A stretch of DNA of 64,000 nt. It comes from Incurvaria masculella. Lineage: Eukaryota; Arthropoda; Insecta; Lepidoptera; Incurvariidae. The notes under the pieces were generated by a model. It was given only the letters and a program-made list of their open reading frames with translations. It was not told the origin of the DNA and did no database searches. Positions 48,601 through 60,369 of the stretch are shown piece after piece. Where the stretch lies: assembly GCA_946894095.1 (NCBI GenBank), contig OX335644.1:24719595-24783594 (forward strand). The letters run 5' to 3'. The position numbers and the translations under genes were made by a program. Each line of letters opens with the position of its first letter. Position 1 is the first letter of the stretch.

Positions 48601-51600
48601 ATGACAGAAAGAGTTCTCAAATTTGTCTCTATTTCCGGTGTATGGATTTCAGACGAAACGACTGTACGAGCACACCATTTTTATTTTTAAAAAGGCACGG
48701 TCCACTTTGGTGCCTCGCCACAGTGACCCTTACTAGTTCTGTCATTAAACATTTTTGTCTTGATTTGTGGCATGCGCGCCGCGTGCTTGCAGACGAACGG
48801 AGTGTGGGACCGAGAAGTCTATTTTAGCATCATTACCGCGAATCAGAGAGCGAATAAATCCATTTTTCGAATCGCTTGATTTACACAGTGTCACGACCTT
48901 TTACATGGGAAATGCGTTTTTGTAATTTTATCCATTATTTTTCGAAATATCCTTAAAAAAAGCAAGTATTTAAGCCTCGTAATAATAAACCAGACAGATA
49001 CCAAGCGTTTTTGGTCCTAATTTTATAATTTTAAAAAAGTATCTTCCCTGAGGTCACGCTTGAAACATTTACTTCCCGACTAGTGATGTATTTTAAGATT
49101 AAAATAATTCTTGATAATTATAATTTTTTTCTATATATTTATTCTAATTTATCAATAAGATTGATATCTCAATCATTGCAGTCAAAATGCCTTACCGTAG
49201 GATCAAGACGCAAAATCATCAGCGCCATTTAGTGAATATAGTGGAAGCATTGTGTCGATTCGAATATAATCGAGAAATTAGTTAGCTGACGTAATTGTTG
49301 GGATAGCTCCGTTGCTCTAGCGGTAGGCAAATAATCCAAAGGTCACAGGTTCGAATCCTGCTTCCGACGACCAAAAACGTTTTCAGATTATTTTCAAAAT
49401 CTGATTACAATGCTTCAAATATAGATGTCGCTGAAACTCAAATTAATTAACCCTGCACCAAAGACGGATGCGAGGCGATTTAATCGAAGTGTATAAAATT
49501 CTTACTGAGAAATACAACTGTGAAGCAATGAAGGAAATGTATATAATAACACCACCTGCGTGGCCACACTCTAAAACTGAATAAAACAGAACACAAAACA
49601 GACACACGAAAGCACTTCATAACCAACAGAGTGGTTGACGATTGGAACCAACTTCCAGAGGACATTATAAGTGCAAACAACACTAATCAATTTATAACTG
49701 TTTGGACGCTTATCTAAATATTATATTTATTATGTTTATTATATTATTAAGTATTGAATTTTTTAAATAAGTAACTAAGTGAACTAAAGCGATTAAGTGA
49801 AAAAAAAAAAATCTGTTAATACATCAATGAACTCGATTTACACGCTTCAGGTCTATTATAAAATAAATAAATAAATTAATAATAATACTAGCTAATACTA
49901 AACACCTGAGAGGACACTCAAAAAAGCTGTATCACAATCGGTCAAAGCAGAACCCTCGACAACACTTTCTTGCCAACAGAGTGGTAGAATTTTGGAACAG
50001 TCTTCCCAGTTAAGTTGTAAATGCTGTCTCCGTAAATTCCTTCAAAAATAAACTGGACACTCATATGATACATACAAAATAAATAAATAAATAAGTGTTG
50101 TGATGTAGGCGCATCAGCTTAAAGCTGCTAGCCTATCAATAATAATATAATATAATAATAATAATAAACAATTCTCAGTATAGTACCAGGCTTTATTCAT
50201 TTTACCACGTCGTTTTGATACAAAACTCCCCGGCGTATCTGCCGCGTGTTCAGGAGCGGACGCTGCAGTTCATCGAGCGGCAGGTGGAGCGCGGGCGCGC
50301 GGCCGCGGGGGCTGGGGCGGGGGACACGCCCACCTACACCGAGCTGCAGCGCGGCGGCAGCCAGGAGAGGCTCTCCCTCAACCTCACGCTCAAGAGGAAA
50401 AACGACGGTATTACCACAGTAGATATATAGCTGTGCGACCGGGGTCACAGCAGTAGCTCAATTCAGGCGATTTTTGAGATAAATACCTTCCCTCCATCGG
50501 GTGTTGGGGTGTTCTGGAATGCGGTGTGTTGGGCTAATATCATGATGGTGGTGTGGTATTAGCCATACTTGTCCAGTCACTTAAAAAAACATTGCCTGAA
50601 GGGTGCCTTCCCAGGATCCTCCCTTTATGAGCCGTATAACCCTGGAACAGCTCGCATTCACTTGTCCAACTCGGGAAGAGAAAAAAAGCTGTGCATGACG
50701 GAGGAGGAGGATTTGAGCCCATGACCTCTTGCATGGAAGGCAAGTCCACTCGTCCCTGAGCTACGAGCCTCAGTCGCTTCTTACCAGATGCACGGCAGGA
50801 ACTGCAGTGGGACCCTGTATTATTTTTATCACGACAACGTCTCGTCGCTTGCGCCGCAGACAAGAGCCCGGCGCTGGCGTCCTCCGCGCTGACCGCCAAG
50901 CGGAAAGAGGACGGCTCGGGCAAGAAGGCGCGCGAGGGGGGAGGCGGCGGGCAGCGGGACGCCCCGCGGTCCGCGCTCGACGACATCATGCAGCAGGAGG
51001 AGGCAAGGAGAGAGCGCGCCAACAGGTGACGATCGCTTTCACGTCTATGTTTGTTTATTTATTTATTTATTTATTTATATATTCGATGAACGAGCAGCCT
51101 AAGCTGATGTGTTCATGTCTGGGTTCACTGGTGCTTTGTTATTACGGTTACTTTAGTTTAGTGTTTTTACGTGTTTGTCCTAGGTTGTTTAGCCCTCCGT
51201 TCCGAAATGCGTATGTTGCCGAGATTGCAGCAATGTACGCGTACACGACCGTTCCGTATTGCTCATATTCATTATTATTATCATACTATCATCCCGTGAA
51301 GGTCATTATGACATAAGGTACGAGATTTCTGACGTAGCACCCAGCCCCCACAATCAGGGTTGAGAGCATGTGAGAGCGGTGTCAAATGGCTGTCATCGAG
51401 CTGTCATTAAGCGTGTTCATCTGTAGTTCTCTGATCGTGTGCACTTGTATTCTGAAATAAAGAAGGCTTTTCGCCATTCTACGTCTAGTTAGACAATTCT
51501 CGGCCTCTCACTCTCGAGACATGCAAGGCAATTTCGAGGTAGTTAGGTTAGGCTCGGACACATGTCTGCTAAAATTCGTTCCGATTTGAAATCATGCGAT

Positions 51601-54600
51601 TGTGGCTATGAGCAGTAATATCAATTTGGAACACAAGGATTCCTTGTATTCGCTTTCTCTGCATTTTTTTCAATGTAAGCATTTCGGAATGTAGCGTAGA
51701 TTGTTCGACATATTATTTATATTTACGGGTGGCCAGATAATACGGAGTAAACTGATACACATCAAGGCACTCAAAAACAATTAATTTCACAAGTCGGCGA
51801 TTTGTTAGCACGCCTTGAATAATGGAAATAACAATTGGATCCATTTCGACGAAGTTGAAACGATAGCTGTAGAAAAACTTGTTTAGTTTGAAAATTCATA
51901 GCATTTTCAAGTTATAGGAAATTACGAACTGTAACTGTGTGTGGTACTAACCAGCCGCTATAAATGCCGTGTTGAAGCCGATGCATCGGAAGAAACCTCT
52001 ACCTAACCTGGCACCAGATAGATCTAGGTTTTTGCACGACTCACGACGCTCTTTGGTGTTAGTGGCATCGCCGACACTCCATGCGTAACTCAATACTTGT
52101 AGGAATTGTGCTTGATCTTAGAGTAATTTGTGTGAAGGTAGACTGGTAGTTTTTTTTTTATGCAACCTGACATGGATGGCTAATACCAAACAACTACCGT
52201 TGATATTAGCCCAATACACCACATTCCCGAAGGAATCAGGTGGCATGCCAGGAACTTCCCTTTTCTTAAATTTTTATTGCCGCTTCGACCATCTTTTCAT
52301 CCAATGCGATGGTACCAACTCGGGTGGGCTTAAACCGGGGAAGTAGGGGTAAAAGTAGGGACCTACAGTTTTACATGGATTCCGTACCATGGAGCAGCTC
52401 GCGTTCGTGACGAAATGCACTTATCGAACTCAGAAAGAGAAAGAAAGTGGTGCATGTCGGGCCGAGGAATTAAATCTCTGGTACGCTTGGCCAGTCCCCG
52501 CGCCACTAGGCTACGAGCCGCTTTAAGGTGGCCCAACCCGATCATCTCCCCATACAAAAGGGGAAAGAAGATCACGCCTATATTTCTTGTCAGAGATCCA
52601 AAATTTTGCTCAAAATAGCTTTATTTGATTGAAGTAGATGTCTGATGACCATTGGCATTTTAAAATTGAGTTTGGTTTCCAAGTTATAACGTCCGAAAGT
52701 TCGGATTTTTCGCGCGTTTTATACAATAACTTTGGAGGTGAATTACGCAATGATAAAGTAAGAACATCTTAAAAATATTAGTCATCAGACATAGCTTATT
52801 TAATCAATATTTATAATCTATTTGGTTTTTGTTAGATTTTTGACTACAGCGGTCGTGGTTTACTTTTAGCTATAAGTCGTTTTGAAATTAAAATTTTCGT
52901 AAATCTTACCAAATCATACATTATGCACATTGTCTTTTTTGTGGACAGGTTGCATCTTCCTCATCACGGAGCCTGTCTTGTTCTTAGAAACAGAGAAGGT
53001 CCCAGAGCGCAACAGCATGGTTTTGTACCGTGCCCGCAAATGAGTTGAGGCCGCCGGGTTGGGCCACCTTAAGTTGTGCCATTTGCCCAATTTTTTTAAG
53101 TGTAATAAACATATATAAAAAAAAAAAATAACACTCATGCCTACAACGCCGGCGCTGCCGGGGTGAGAAGCTTCCCAAGAATGTATACGATAAATTGATT
53201 CATAGTGCATAAAGTGACCATTTACAATTAATAACTTTGTGCACTATGCACATATATTAATCTCACAAATGCTAGCCTTTTTACCCGACTGCGACGCAAG
53301 GGAGGGCAATGCGTTATAAATTGTTTTATGAGATAACATACATAACTGTTTAGTTCATAACTTCCTGATTTTAGAGAGTTATAGTAGAAATAGCGACAAA
53401 CTACTGTGGGGGCCAACTACACTAAGAGTGTTCATTTGACGGAACACGGCTCGAAGTGCTCGTTGCCTTCCCAGCACTTCATACCCCCGCTAACCTCTAG
53501 TACCCTCGTCTAATGTATTTTTTTCAATGTTTGCATAAAACTATGCATTAAAGGAGTGCGAAAAAACATGCCTTAGCATGTCATGTCATGCGATGTTGCA
53601 GGAAGGACTACTGGCTGTGCGAGGGCATCGTCGTGAAGGTGGTGACGGCGTCGCTCGGCGACAAGTTCCGCGGCAAGAAGGCGACGGTGGAGCGCGTGGT
53701 GGAGCGCTACGCGGCCGAGGTGCGCCTGCTGGACGGCGGCGCGCGGCTCAAGCTGGACCAGGTACCTTCCTCTAGTAGTGCAGATGGTGACTTGCCGATG
53801 CACATAATTCGTCTCTCTATTCCGTGTCGCTCAATTTCTCTCTTCTGCCAAGCATTGTAGATTCTGTGCAGTCCTGGCCTGGCCTGTTCAGCTAGGAAAA
53901 CTCACTTCCTCTCACTCTGCTGCCTAGTTTACCTAAGGCTCCATAGAAAGGTCCTTTGCCGTTCCATCTGGACAACATTGACAGCTGTCATTAGTCTTTT
54001 GAAACTGTCAGTGCTGTGACAGATCGAATCGTATTTCTGGTAGGAAATTGTCTGTGGCTGAAACAGAAATTTTTTTTTTCAAGATTTTTGAAAACCTTCA
54101 CGAGAAGTGTGTTTTGTGGCCCACCATAAAAGCCACGTGTTTGGCTCGCTTCGGCAGTGCTGGCCCTGTAGCAATGAATGTCTTTAGTGCAAACATTAAA
54201 TGTCGGCGACGGCGCACCAGCCCGCACCGGCCAGTGCGCGCCCAGAGTAGTGAGAAGCCCTAGGTTTAGCTGGATCCAGTAGGTCAAGGTTTTCTTTTGA
54301 CACACATCAGTATCTTAGGGCGCCTTTATCGACCAGCTGAGTATTGACAGCGAACATCAGCTACTAGGGATGCTAGCTGCTCGCAGGGAGGACGCTGTGT
54401 TAGCCACGGCTCGAGCTTCAGCTAAGGTAGAGCCGTATCGCTCCCCACAGGGTTACCATTGAACTCACCGACTAAAATGTCCAGAGATTGTTGAAAATGT
54501 CCAGCTTTTTGTCAGATACCATAGAGAACCATATAGATAGCAGCGTAAGTGAGTGACGAAAGAACGAAGGAACAGATTTACAGAGCCGGAAGTGAGTAGA

Positions 54601-55680
54601 AGTTTTATGCCTGAGTGGGACAGGGCTTTGGACCATGCCAGATTGACGTAATACTTTGTAAAGGTATCTGCACTACTTCATCTCTGCTTACCCCTCCAAG
54701 GAAGCAGTTTAATGGTAGGCATGTCGTAACAGTAAGCCTGGTTTTCACCAAGTGCTGATTTATTTTAATCGGCACTTAAAGGGCCTTTATTACTAAAGTG
54801 CTGATTATTTTGTACTAGTATTGATTACAAATTGCTAAAAAAGGCCCTTAATATGTGACGATTTAGCTAATCAGAGATTCGGTAAAAATGCAGTGGGACC
54901 ACTCATATTACTTTTACGTGCCGGTGGGTGACGATCGGAACTAACTTCCAGAGGACCTTATCAGTGCAAACAACACTAATCAATTTTACAGCCGTTTGGA
55001 TGCTTATCTAAATAAATACATTTTTAAAATAAGTAACTATGTGAACTGAAACCGATTAAGTGCAAAAAAATCTGTTAAACATTAATGAACCCGATTCGAT
55101 AATCGATTTAACCCTTTCACCGCCAAGGTTTTTTGGCATAATCCTTCTCAATACGCCACACTACAATTGTTTCGATAATATGCAGTCTTGAATTGTTGTT
55201 TGTTTTGTTGCAAATAGTGTGTTTCCACTGTTGAAACAGTAGAAATCTTATGAACGCTAGTATGTACTGTGCAATTATGTAAATAAAACACATTATTTCG
55301 TAATTAGTTTTATTAATGTTTGAAGTGGAGTAGTTTTCTGTCGGAGATATCGACGATGGCGCCTGCAGAATACCTTGCTCTGACGGATATATACGTTCCT
55401 GGCGGGGAAAGGGTTAAACACATCAGCCTAGGCTGTATATATTTATAAATAATTAAATAAATATCTCCACCGCTCCCCACAGAACCACCTGGAGACGGTG
55501 ATCCCGGCGGCGGGGCGGTCGGTGCGCTTCGTGAACGGCGCGTATCGCGGCGAGCTCGCCACGCTGCTGAGCGTCGACGCGGAGCACTTCTGCTGCGCGG
55601 TGCGGCTGGCGGGCGGCCCGCTCGCCGGCCGCCGGCTGGACGGCGTGCAGTACGAGGACGTCAGCAAGGTCGCCGGCTGA
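45383..55680 (+). CDS. Kin17: DNA/RNA-binding protein KIN17 (7 coding exons)
   Basis: KIN17 is a conserved nuclear protein linked to DNA replication and repair and to pre-mRNA splicing complexes. Exons: 45383-45690, 46358-46457, 47498-47590, 50254-50407, 50860-51025, 53602-53761, 55483-55680. All introns are GT-AG, the phases match, and the total is 1179 nt, giving 392 residues against 393 in human KIN17. Domains: C2H2-type zinc finger (C29, C32, H45, H51), KIN17 winged-helix domain (about 52-160), a charged Lys/Glu-rich middle region (160-275), and a C-terminal tandem SH3-like region with a KOW motif (about 275-392). The start MGGKAEKGTPKYIANKIK matches the family N-terminus. A splice acceptor lies 40 bp before the ATG, so at least one non-coding first exon lies upstream. 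The intron sequence is almost all repeats. Confidence 0.97.
46358..46457 (+). CDS. Kin17: KIN17 exon 2 (residues 103-136)
   Basis: Winged-helix segment: HMNATQWETLTEFVKWLGRE, GRCTVDETEK. The acceptor is TGTACAG and the donor GTAATC. Confidence 0.96.
46925..47105 (+). repeat. SINE fragment
   Basis: B-box-like GCGTTCAAATCCCTGACCCC, TGAGTTGAATAAGTGCATTT, CTGTTCCATGTTTCCGAATC. In KIN17 intron 2. Confidence 0.55.
47498..47590 (+). CDS. Kin17: KIN17 exon 3 (residues 137-167)
   Basis: Ends the winged-helix domain (GWFVAYIDRDPAAVAAQEAL) and enters the charged helix (KKEKMDRDDQ). The acceptor is CCTCAG and the donor GTACAG. Confidence 0.95.
47696..48590 (-). mobile_element. 5'-truncated Jockey/CR1-type LINE
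   Basis: The - strand frame 48460-48089 reads LKWLDIRKRRNTHLLSLLF, LRSTVNLLLAIPGHNSSFYT and SFTVRAARMWNQLPLDVRIS, the region after the polymerase in this group. The AT-rich 3' UTR ends at 47696 with TTTCATTTCA. Only this C-terminal part is present. It lies in KIN17 intron 3. Confidence 0.75.
49297..49375 (+). repeat. tRNA-like SINE head
   Basis: GGGATAGCTCCGTTGCTCTA and AGGTCACAGGTTCGAATCCT keep A and B boxes. The insertion of bases in the D-arm area speaks against a working tRNA. Confidence 0.55.
49440..50160 (+). pseudogene. Two CR1-type LINE C-terminal remnants
   Basis: One (49460-49720) reads DLIEVYKILTEKYNCEA and after frameshifts resembles VVDDWNQLPEDIISANNTNQ. The next (49900-50060) reads LRGHSKKLYHNRSKQNPRQ, then FLANRVVEFWNSLPS and a stop. 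Both end in (AATA)n tails with GCGCATCAGCTTAAAGCTGC nearby. A third piece is at 54915-55010. Confidence 0.65.
50254..50407 (+). CDS. Kin17: KIN17 exon 4 (residues 168-218)
   Basis: FIERQVERGR, then an Ala/Gly-rich stretch, then TPTYTELQR and LNLTLKRK, matching the family middle region. The acceptor is GTTCAG and the donor GTATTA. Confidence 0.93.
50520..50775 (-). repeat. SINE copy in KIN17 intron 4
   Basis: Reverse strand: head with GAGCCTCGTAGCTC-like and B box in GGATTTGAGCCCATGACCTC, then AGCTCGCATTCACTTGTCCA. It ends 85 bp before exon 5. Confidence 0.65.
50860..51025 (+). CDS. Kin17: KIN17 exon 5 (residues 219-273)
   Basis: Low-complexity basic region with a likely nuclear localisation signal (KRKEDGSGKKAR), followed by the family motif SALDDIMQQEE and an Arg-rich end. 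The acceptor is GCCGCAG and the donor GTGACG. Confidence 0.94.
51197..51705. mobile_element. MITE, copy 2, in KIN17 intron 5
   Basis: Starts CCGTTCCGAAATGCGTATGT and ends with AGCATTTCGGAATG. It shares TGTCATTAAGCGTGTTCATC and the rest of the core with copy 1 in the opposite orientation. An ATTATT-type expansion interrupts the left part. Confidence 0.75.
52150..52530 (-). repeat. SINE copy in KIN17 intron 5
   Basis: CAACCTGACATGGATGGCTA, CACCACATTCCCGAAGGAAT, ACCATGGAGCAGCTCGCGTT, and a tRNA-like head to 52525. It lacks the sequence between 52262 and 52275 found in other copies. Confidence 0.7.
52531..53600 (+). other. Rest of KIN17 intron 5
   Basis: A pair of segments (TTAAGGTGGCCCAACCCG near 52525 and CCGGGTTGGGCCACCTTAA near 53060) form an inverted repeat about 520 bp apart, suggesting another DNA transposon at about 52522-53078. 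The rest shows no signal. Confidence 0.5.
53602..53761 (+). CDS. Kin17: KIN17 exon 6 (residues 274-327)
   Basis: First SH3-like domain: KDYWLCEGIVVKVVTASLGD, KFRGKKATVERVVERY, RLKLDQ. The acceptor is TTGCAG and the donor GTACCT. Confidence 0.96.
53762..55482 (+). other. KIN17 intron 6
   Basis: Contains a diverged repeat related to 14210-14310 (54190-54300), a CR1 LINE tail remnant (54915-55030) and otherwise AT-rich DNA. The long frames here have no known domain. Confidence 0.45.
55483..55680 (+). CDS. Kin17: KIN17 exon 7 with KOW motif and stop (residues 328-392)
   Basis: LETVIPAAGRSVRFVNGAYR holds the KOW core, and GRRLDGVQYEDVSKVAG ends at TGA, as in other KIN17 proteins. The acceptor CCCCACAG is strong. 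Confidence 0.97.
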   Translation, partial: NHLETVIPAAGRSVRFVNGAYRGELATLLSVDAEHFCCAVRLAGGPLAGRRLDGVQYEDVSKVAG

Positions 55681-56199
55681 CGGGCGCGGGGGGACGCGTC
55701 GGCGTTACCAGACTATTGAATCGAGTGCGTTTGCGTGTTGAGGAATGGGAAAGAAAACTACTTATTTATTATGACAGGTGGCGTTTAGGCGACCTACCCT
55801 AAAAGATCTGTCGGAGTTGTCAAGGCCATACAAAATTAAAAAAGAATAGATTTTAAAATTTTATTTACTGAATCTAGGTAATTTAAATGACTCAATTTTC
55901 TCAAAATTATTCCGAAAATTCGTTTTATAAATTACGTTCTTTATATACTAAAACTTTTCGTTTTATTAATATTAAAAAAATATTCCATGAAGTGGTGGGA
56001 AAAAAAATAATGATCGAACCCGCTCAAACAATTTCACGAGAATGAGTAGAGAAATGAGACCGGAATTTTTGCCCAATCTGAAACGGAGACGCTACGTCTG
56101 CTTTTTCTGCTCAGTGCATGATAATAATTTCATGTGTCTTGCATAAAAAACTATCTTCTCTTAGGCAATACTTTAGGTTATAATTATGTATAGATTGTA

Positions 56200-56227
56200 A
56201 ATAAAACCATCCAATATGTTTAATAAA
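56200..56227 (+). terminator. Probable KIN17 polyadenylation signals
   Basis: Two AATAAA hexamers at 56200-56205 and 56222-56227 lie about 520 nt after the KIN17 stop codon. The 3' UTR before them (55775-55910) contains sequence shared with 5690-5830, so part of the UTR comes from a repeat. Confidence 0.6.
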
Positions 56228-56519
56228 ATGTATTTTATTACATAATGTATTAATATTTCACTTATTTATTAGGCGTTTTTAATGTTTACAGACATATAAC
56301 GTACATCTTCCTAGGATTTTATACAATAAGGCCTCTTAGGGAAAACGCTGGTTTGTTACAGTACAAATAGGTACTAACGTTCTCACACGAAAGTTTACAG
56401 ACATTCCCTTGGGCGAGAATACAAAAATGTTTTTCCCTATCCCCAATCAGTTAAAAGTGCCATTTTTGCACTGGTAAAAAATTGGATATGAAATAAATAA
56501 ATGTAACCGAATATGTATA

Positions 56520-57820
56520 GTGGATACACATATTAATCGCTTATTTCTCAGACACCACGTGGGTCAGATGCCAGCGACTCGATCACCTTGCGGTTCAAAT
56601 GCCGCGCGGCTCAGTCACTACTCTACATTCCGAACTAATCCAAATCAACTCAAATATGGCGGTCAGGTTAACATTTGTGGACCTTCATTGGACCTGTATC
56701 GTCAGGACCAAAACAGGTACAATGTATAGTTTTATGACTACATTCTCTATGTCAATGGACATGCTCGATAAATTGTATGCAATTGTCCAGCAAGGAACTC
56801 TAGTTCAGATCACCAGATTTGAGAGTATGTTGAGTGGCTACAAAGTCGCGCGACCACCGAGCTGTGTGGTAACCATGCCGCTGGCATCTAATAAATTGAC
56901 GACAGAGAAGTAGGAGACCAGTATGTCTTCAAGTTAGCCTTTTAATTACCCAAATCCGCTCAAAGGAAATGCCCGTGGAACTTTATTAAAATGTTTGAGG
57001 TCCATTATTGCAATAATACTTAGTTACACAATCTGACACGGCTATCTCCAAATCAGGTGAGGCTCAGAAATGAAGACATAAATCGAACCGATTCCAAACC
57101 GAAGATACAACTGTGTAGCACCACGAGATTCAATAACCGAAAAACGTTGTACTCCACCAATAAATGAATGATTTATTCAATACACAACTTGGACAGGTGC
57201 GTAGTGAATGTTCGCGCCATGAAGTAAGCTGTAGAGAGGAGTGGTCAAATATCTGAACGTCACTTCCAAGTGAACACAGACACAACCAAGAAATCATTTC
57301 GTTCAGTGGGTTGGTAGCAGTACATTTTAACATAACAACCTGCAGAATAATTTAAGCTAACATTTTTATCAAGTCTAATAATGGGATTATGTTGTAAAAA
57401 AAAACAGCCTGGGAGTGAGAAGTCAAGGGTCACTACCGCCAGTTGGACAGAGACTTGAAACATAACTATCAGATCATTATTTTGAAGCTACATGGAATTA
57501 ATAAAAAAAATTTGTAAAAAAAGGAATTTCAGCACATTTTGGTAGAAAATGTCTATGCACGAGACAACGCCTCCTCCTCTTAACCCACTCCTCCATGGTC
57601 GGTCCATTCGTGACCGTTCATAGTTTTGTGTCGACTCAAACCTGACGTGCATTCTCAATTTTCACAATGTAATAATTTAGGAACAATTTCTATCAACTGT
57701 TTTCTTTTCAGAATTCACGCACGCAGACACACTTCGAAGACTAGTACTTTTTCAGGAATAATATTTTCCTTTATAGCTACTAACGTGAGATTTAGACTAG
57801 AGAGCAGTCTAATAATTTTT
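56520..57820. other. Intergenic DNA between KIN17 and the - strand gene
   Basis: Frames of 67-104 codons exist at 56599-56913 and 57130-57463 but resemble no protein and have no splice context. No repeat recognised. Confidence 0.4.
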
Positions 57821-57828
57821 TTAGGGTT

Positions 57829-58046
57829 CCGTCCCCAAAGGGTGACAACGGGAGCCTATTACAAAGCCTCTGCTGTCCGTCTGTTTGTCAGCAGGCTCTA
57901 TCTGCTAAAGCGTAATAGGTAGACAGTAGATATTTTCACAGAGAGAAATACTATTGCCGATATAACAACAAAATAGTTAAAATTTCAATTAAATAGGGGC
58001 ACCGTAATTTTAATGATAAATCTTGTACAATGGTACGGAACCCTTC
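57829..58046 (-). repeat. Diverged copy of the (GACG)n-bearing repeat
   Basis: TTAGGGTTCCGTCCCCAAAG at one end and GGTACGGAACCCTTC at the other. The microsatellite is reduced to CTGTCCGTCTG. Confidence 0.65.
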
Positions 58047-58977
58047 AAACGAGTTTTTTTTTTTGTTTAGTTCACATTAACTGCATTCGACTTTGTTTTA
58101 TAAACATTCGATAACATAACAAAAAAAACACCTCAAATTTATTACTTCCCTCTGTCAAATGCCAACCCTAAATTAATTCAACATTTAAATTCGTAAATTA
58201 TACAGTACTAACATCAAAATACATATGTACTTCTAAAATACAAAACGTAGAACATTAAGACAGTTCACATAGACGGTTAAAATATACTTATTATAACTAT
58301 GTTCGATTTTAATGCCTGTAATATAAAAAAAAGGTTTAAAATATTTTATTTTTGGTTCTTGCCAGTTCTATCTATATATTAACTCGTTGGGTTAATATTT
58401 TTTTTTAAAAATTCAACATCTCAAAGATCCCACATAAAATACACTGAAAATTATTTTCAACACACTTATTTACCTACTTATTAAATATTCGATGAATTCG
58501 GAATCCAATATACCTTATCAAAATTCTTACCGATCTACACGTACGATTTAAAATAATTTTGTTCATTAAAACAATTGTACATAAATGACTAAGTACAATT
58601 TTAAGTACTCGCTACTGTAGTAAAATAGTGAAAACCAGTGCGGTCCGAACAACATACAACTGGGAATAAATTCAGCCTCTTAAAAAGTAAGCCACAACTG
58701 ACAAACTGCTTTTAGGTAAGGGTGGAGCGTTTAGAAACCAAGCAAAGGATTTTGAAACACCCTGTCGTGACGGCCGTGACCGAAGGGTTAATCCCCCCCC
58801 CATCCAAATCCATCACGTGGTTTAAAAAACGCTCTCTTAGTTGACGCATACACTCACCTTCAAGATTATAAAGCTTAGCTTCTTTTTTAGGATTCTATTG
58901 CATGGATATCATTTTGCTATAAGATTTTTTTACCACTCACACTATACCACATTAAAACCATTAATAGATCGACATGT

Positions 58978-59062
58978 TCCGGCTTGAAACATGTTATCGA
59001 CTTGAAATGTTTTACCGGCTTGAAGTGTCTTACCGGCTTGAAACATGTCACCGGCTTGAAGA
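58978..59062 (+). repeat. Short minisatellite of about 19-21-bp units
   Basis: ACCGGCTTGAAACATGTTAT and four variants follow one another. The translation repeats YRLET/YRLEM. No spacers, so not a CRISPR array. Confidence 0.8.
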
Positions 59063-59602
59063 CAGCAATGTGCCACTGTCTATAAAGCTTCGTCAAATTT
59101 GGAAAGTCAATACAGTGTGTCAGTTGTTGGTTTATGGTACGCTTCCAATACAATTTTATTATATATACTTTCTTCCCAATATGCTATGCTAAATGCTAAA
59201 ATATGACAAATCCGAGTGCAGTGTACTGTCTATGGATGATGAATAAACAATACAAATACAATACAAATAAAAATAATAAAAGTGTATCTCTCGTTACCGG
59301 CTGGCGTTATTTCAGAAAATAAAAGGTCATTTATAGTCCAGTAAAGGACCAGCCAGAGATGGATGCTTATGGACCAGAACGGTAGGTTTTTTTAAAAGCC
59401 TTTTCAAACCGCAAACACGTCCCAAAATGTCGCCAGCGTTAACCTAATTTAAAAAACAGAACTGACCATGCCATTCTCATTCCCAATTTAAAGTACAAAC
59501 TGGACCACAACCATTCATATTTTTTTTTTACAAATAAAAAAACGAAACACACCGTGACCGTTAACCTTCCTAATAAAAAAAAAACGCCGCGCCCACCTCC
59601 CG

Positions 59603-60369
59603 TCACTTGTCATCCGTCTCGATCTGCTGTCCGGGCGGGAACTTGTAGGTGACGTCCCCGTTGCCGGCGGGCTGCGGCGAGGGCGCGGCGGGCGCGCGCG
59701 GCGCCGCCGCCGGCGAGCCGCCGGTCGACGTGAGCGCGGAGCGCGCCTGCTGGCTCGCCGGCGCGGGCTGCACGCTCGGCGAGATCTGAAGTGAAAACTT
59801 ATTTTCTGAAGCAATTAATCAAATAAAAAGGAAAAGAAATAATGATGAGTCTAGAATAGAAATGTTCTTAATAAATTTAAAGATAAATAAAATATATATA
59901 TATATTACGGTCTAAGCCCAATGTTAGTTAAAGCCTGTAATATTGTTTTCCTTGAAGTTTATTGGATTTCAGCACTTGTAACCATGTTAACTGCACTAAT
60001 CAAGGGGTGATACCAAGAAAAAAAATTTTTTTTTTATTATTGTTTTATTTTTCGTATGAAAAATTAGAAAAAATAGGTTAAGGTAATTTTTTTCTTATAA
60101 TAAACTCGAAATGAGTGCACTCGACCCCGGTGTATCTTGAAAATCTTAGTTACCATCAAAAAAGATTTCGGACTTTGACCATCGCGAGCTTTAGTATCAT
60201 TTATAAAATAAAATTAATTATCACTTTCAATTTAAATTATTCAACATTGCTGAAGGAATAGAGGAAGATGGAGTTCAGAAAAAGAGTTGTTATTCCCATT
60301 ACCGACCTGCCGCGAGGGTGTGCGCTGGTCGCCAGCGATGCTGCCGTCCTCGTCCAGCGACTGCAGCAG
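59603..60369 (-). CDS. Last two exons of an unrecognised gene
   Basis: On the - strand an exon from 60369 to 60307 (acceptor TTGCAG, donor GTCGGT) reads LLQSLDEDGSIAGDQRTPSR and a final Q. It splices in phase 0 to a terminal exon from 59785 to 59603 (acceptor CTTCAG). The latter encodes 60 residues: an Ala/Pro/Ser-rich segment ending in GDVTYKFPPGQQIETDDK and a stop TGA. Both exons have the high GC content of the tankyrase and KIN17 exons, and the conserved-looking acidic end suggests a real protein tail. I do not recognise the family. The 5' exons must lie further right, probably beyond this window. The gene converges on KIN17. Confidence 0.6.

Noticed and set aside
56599..56913. 104-codon + strand frame after KIN17
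   Set aside because: No recognisable domain, no splice or promoter context, ordinary AT/GC content; probably chance.
58978..59062. CRISPR-like short repeats
   Set aside because: Units of about 20 bp with no spacers and imperfect sequence; a simple minisatellite.
59515..59814. 99-codon Arg-rich - strand frame
   Set aside because: Out of phase with the splice acceptor and the conserved-looking tail; the real exon uses another frame of the same strand.
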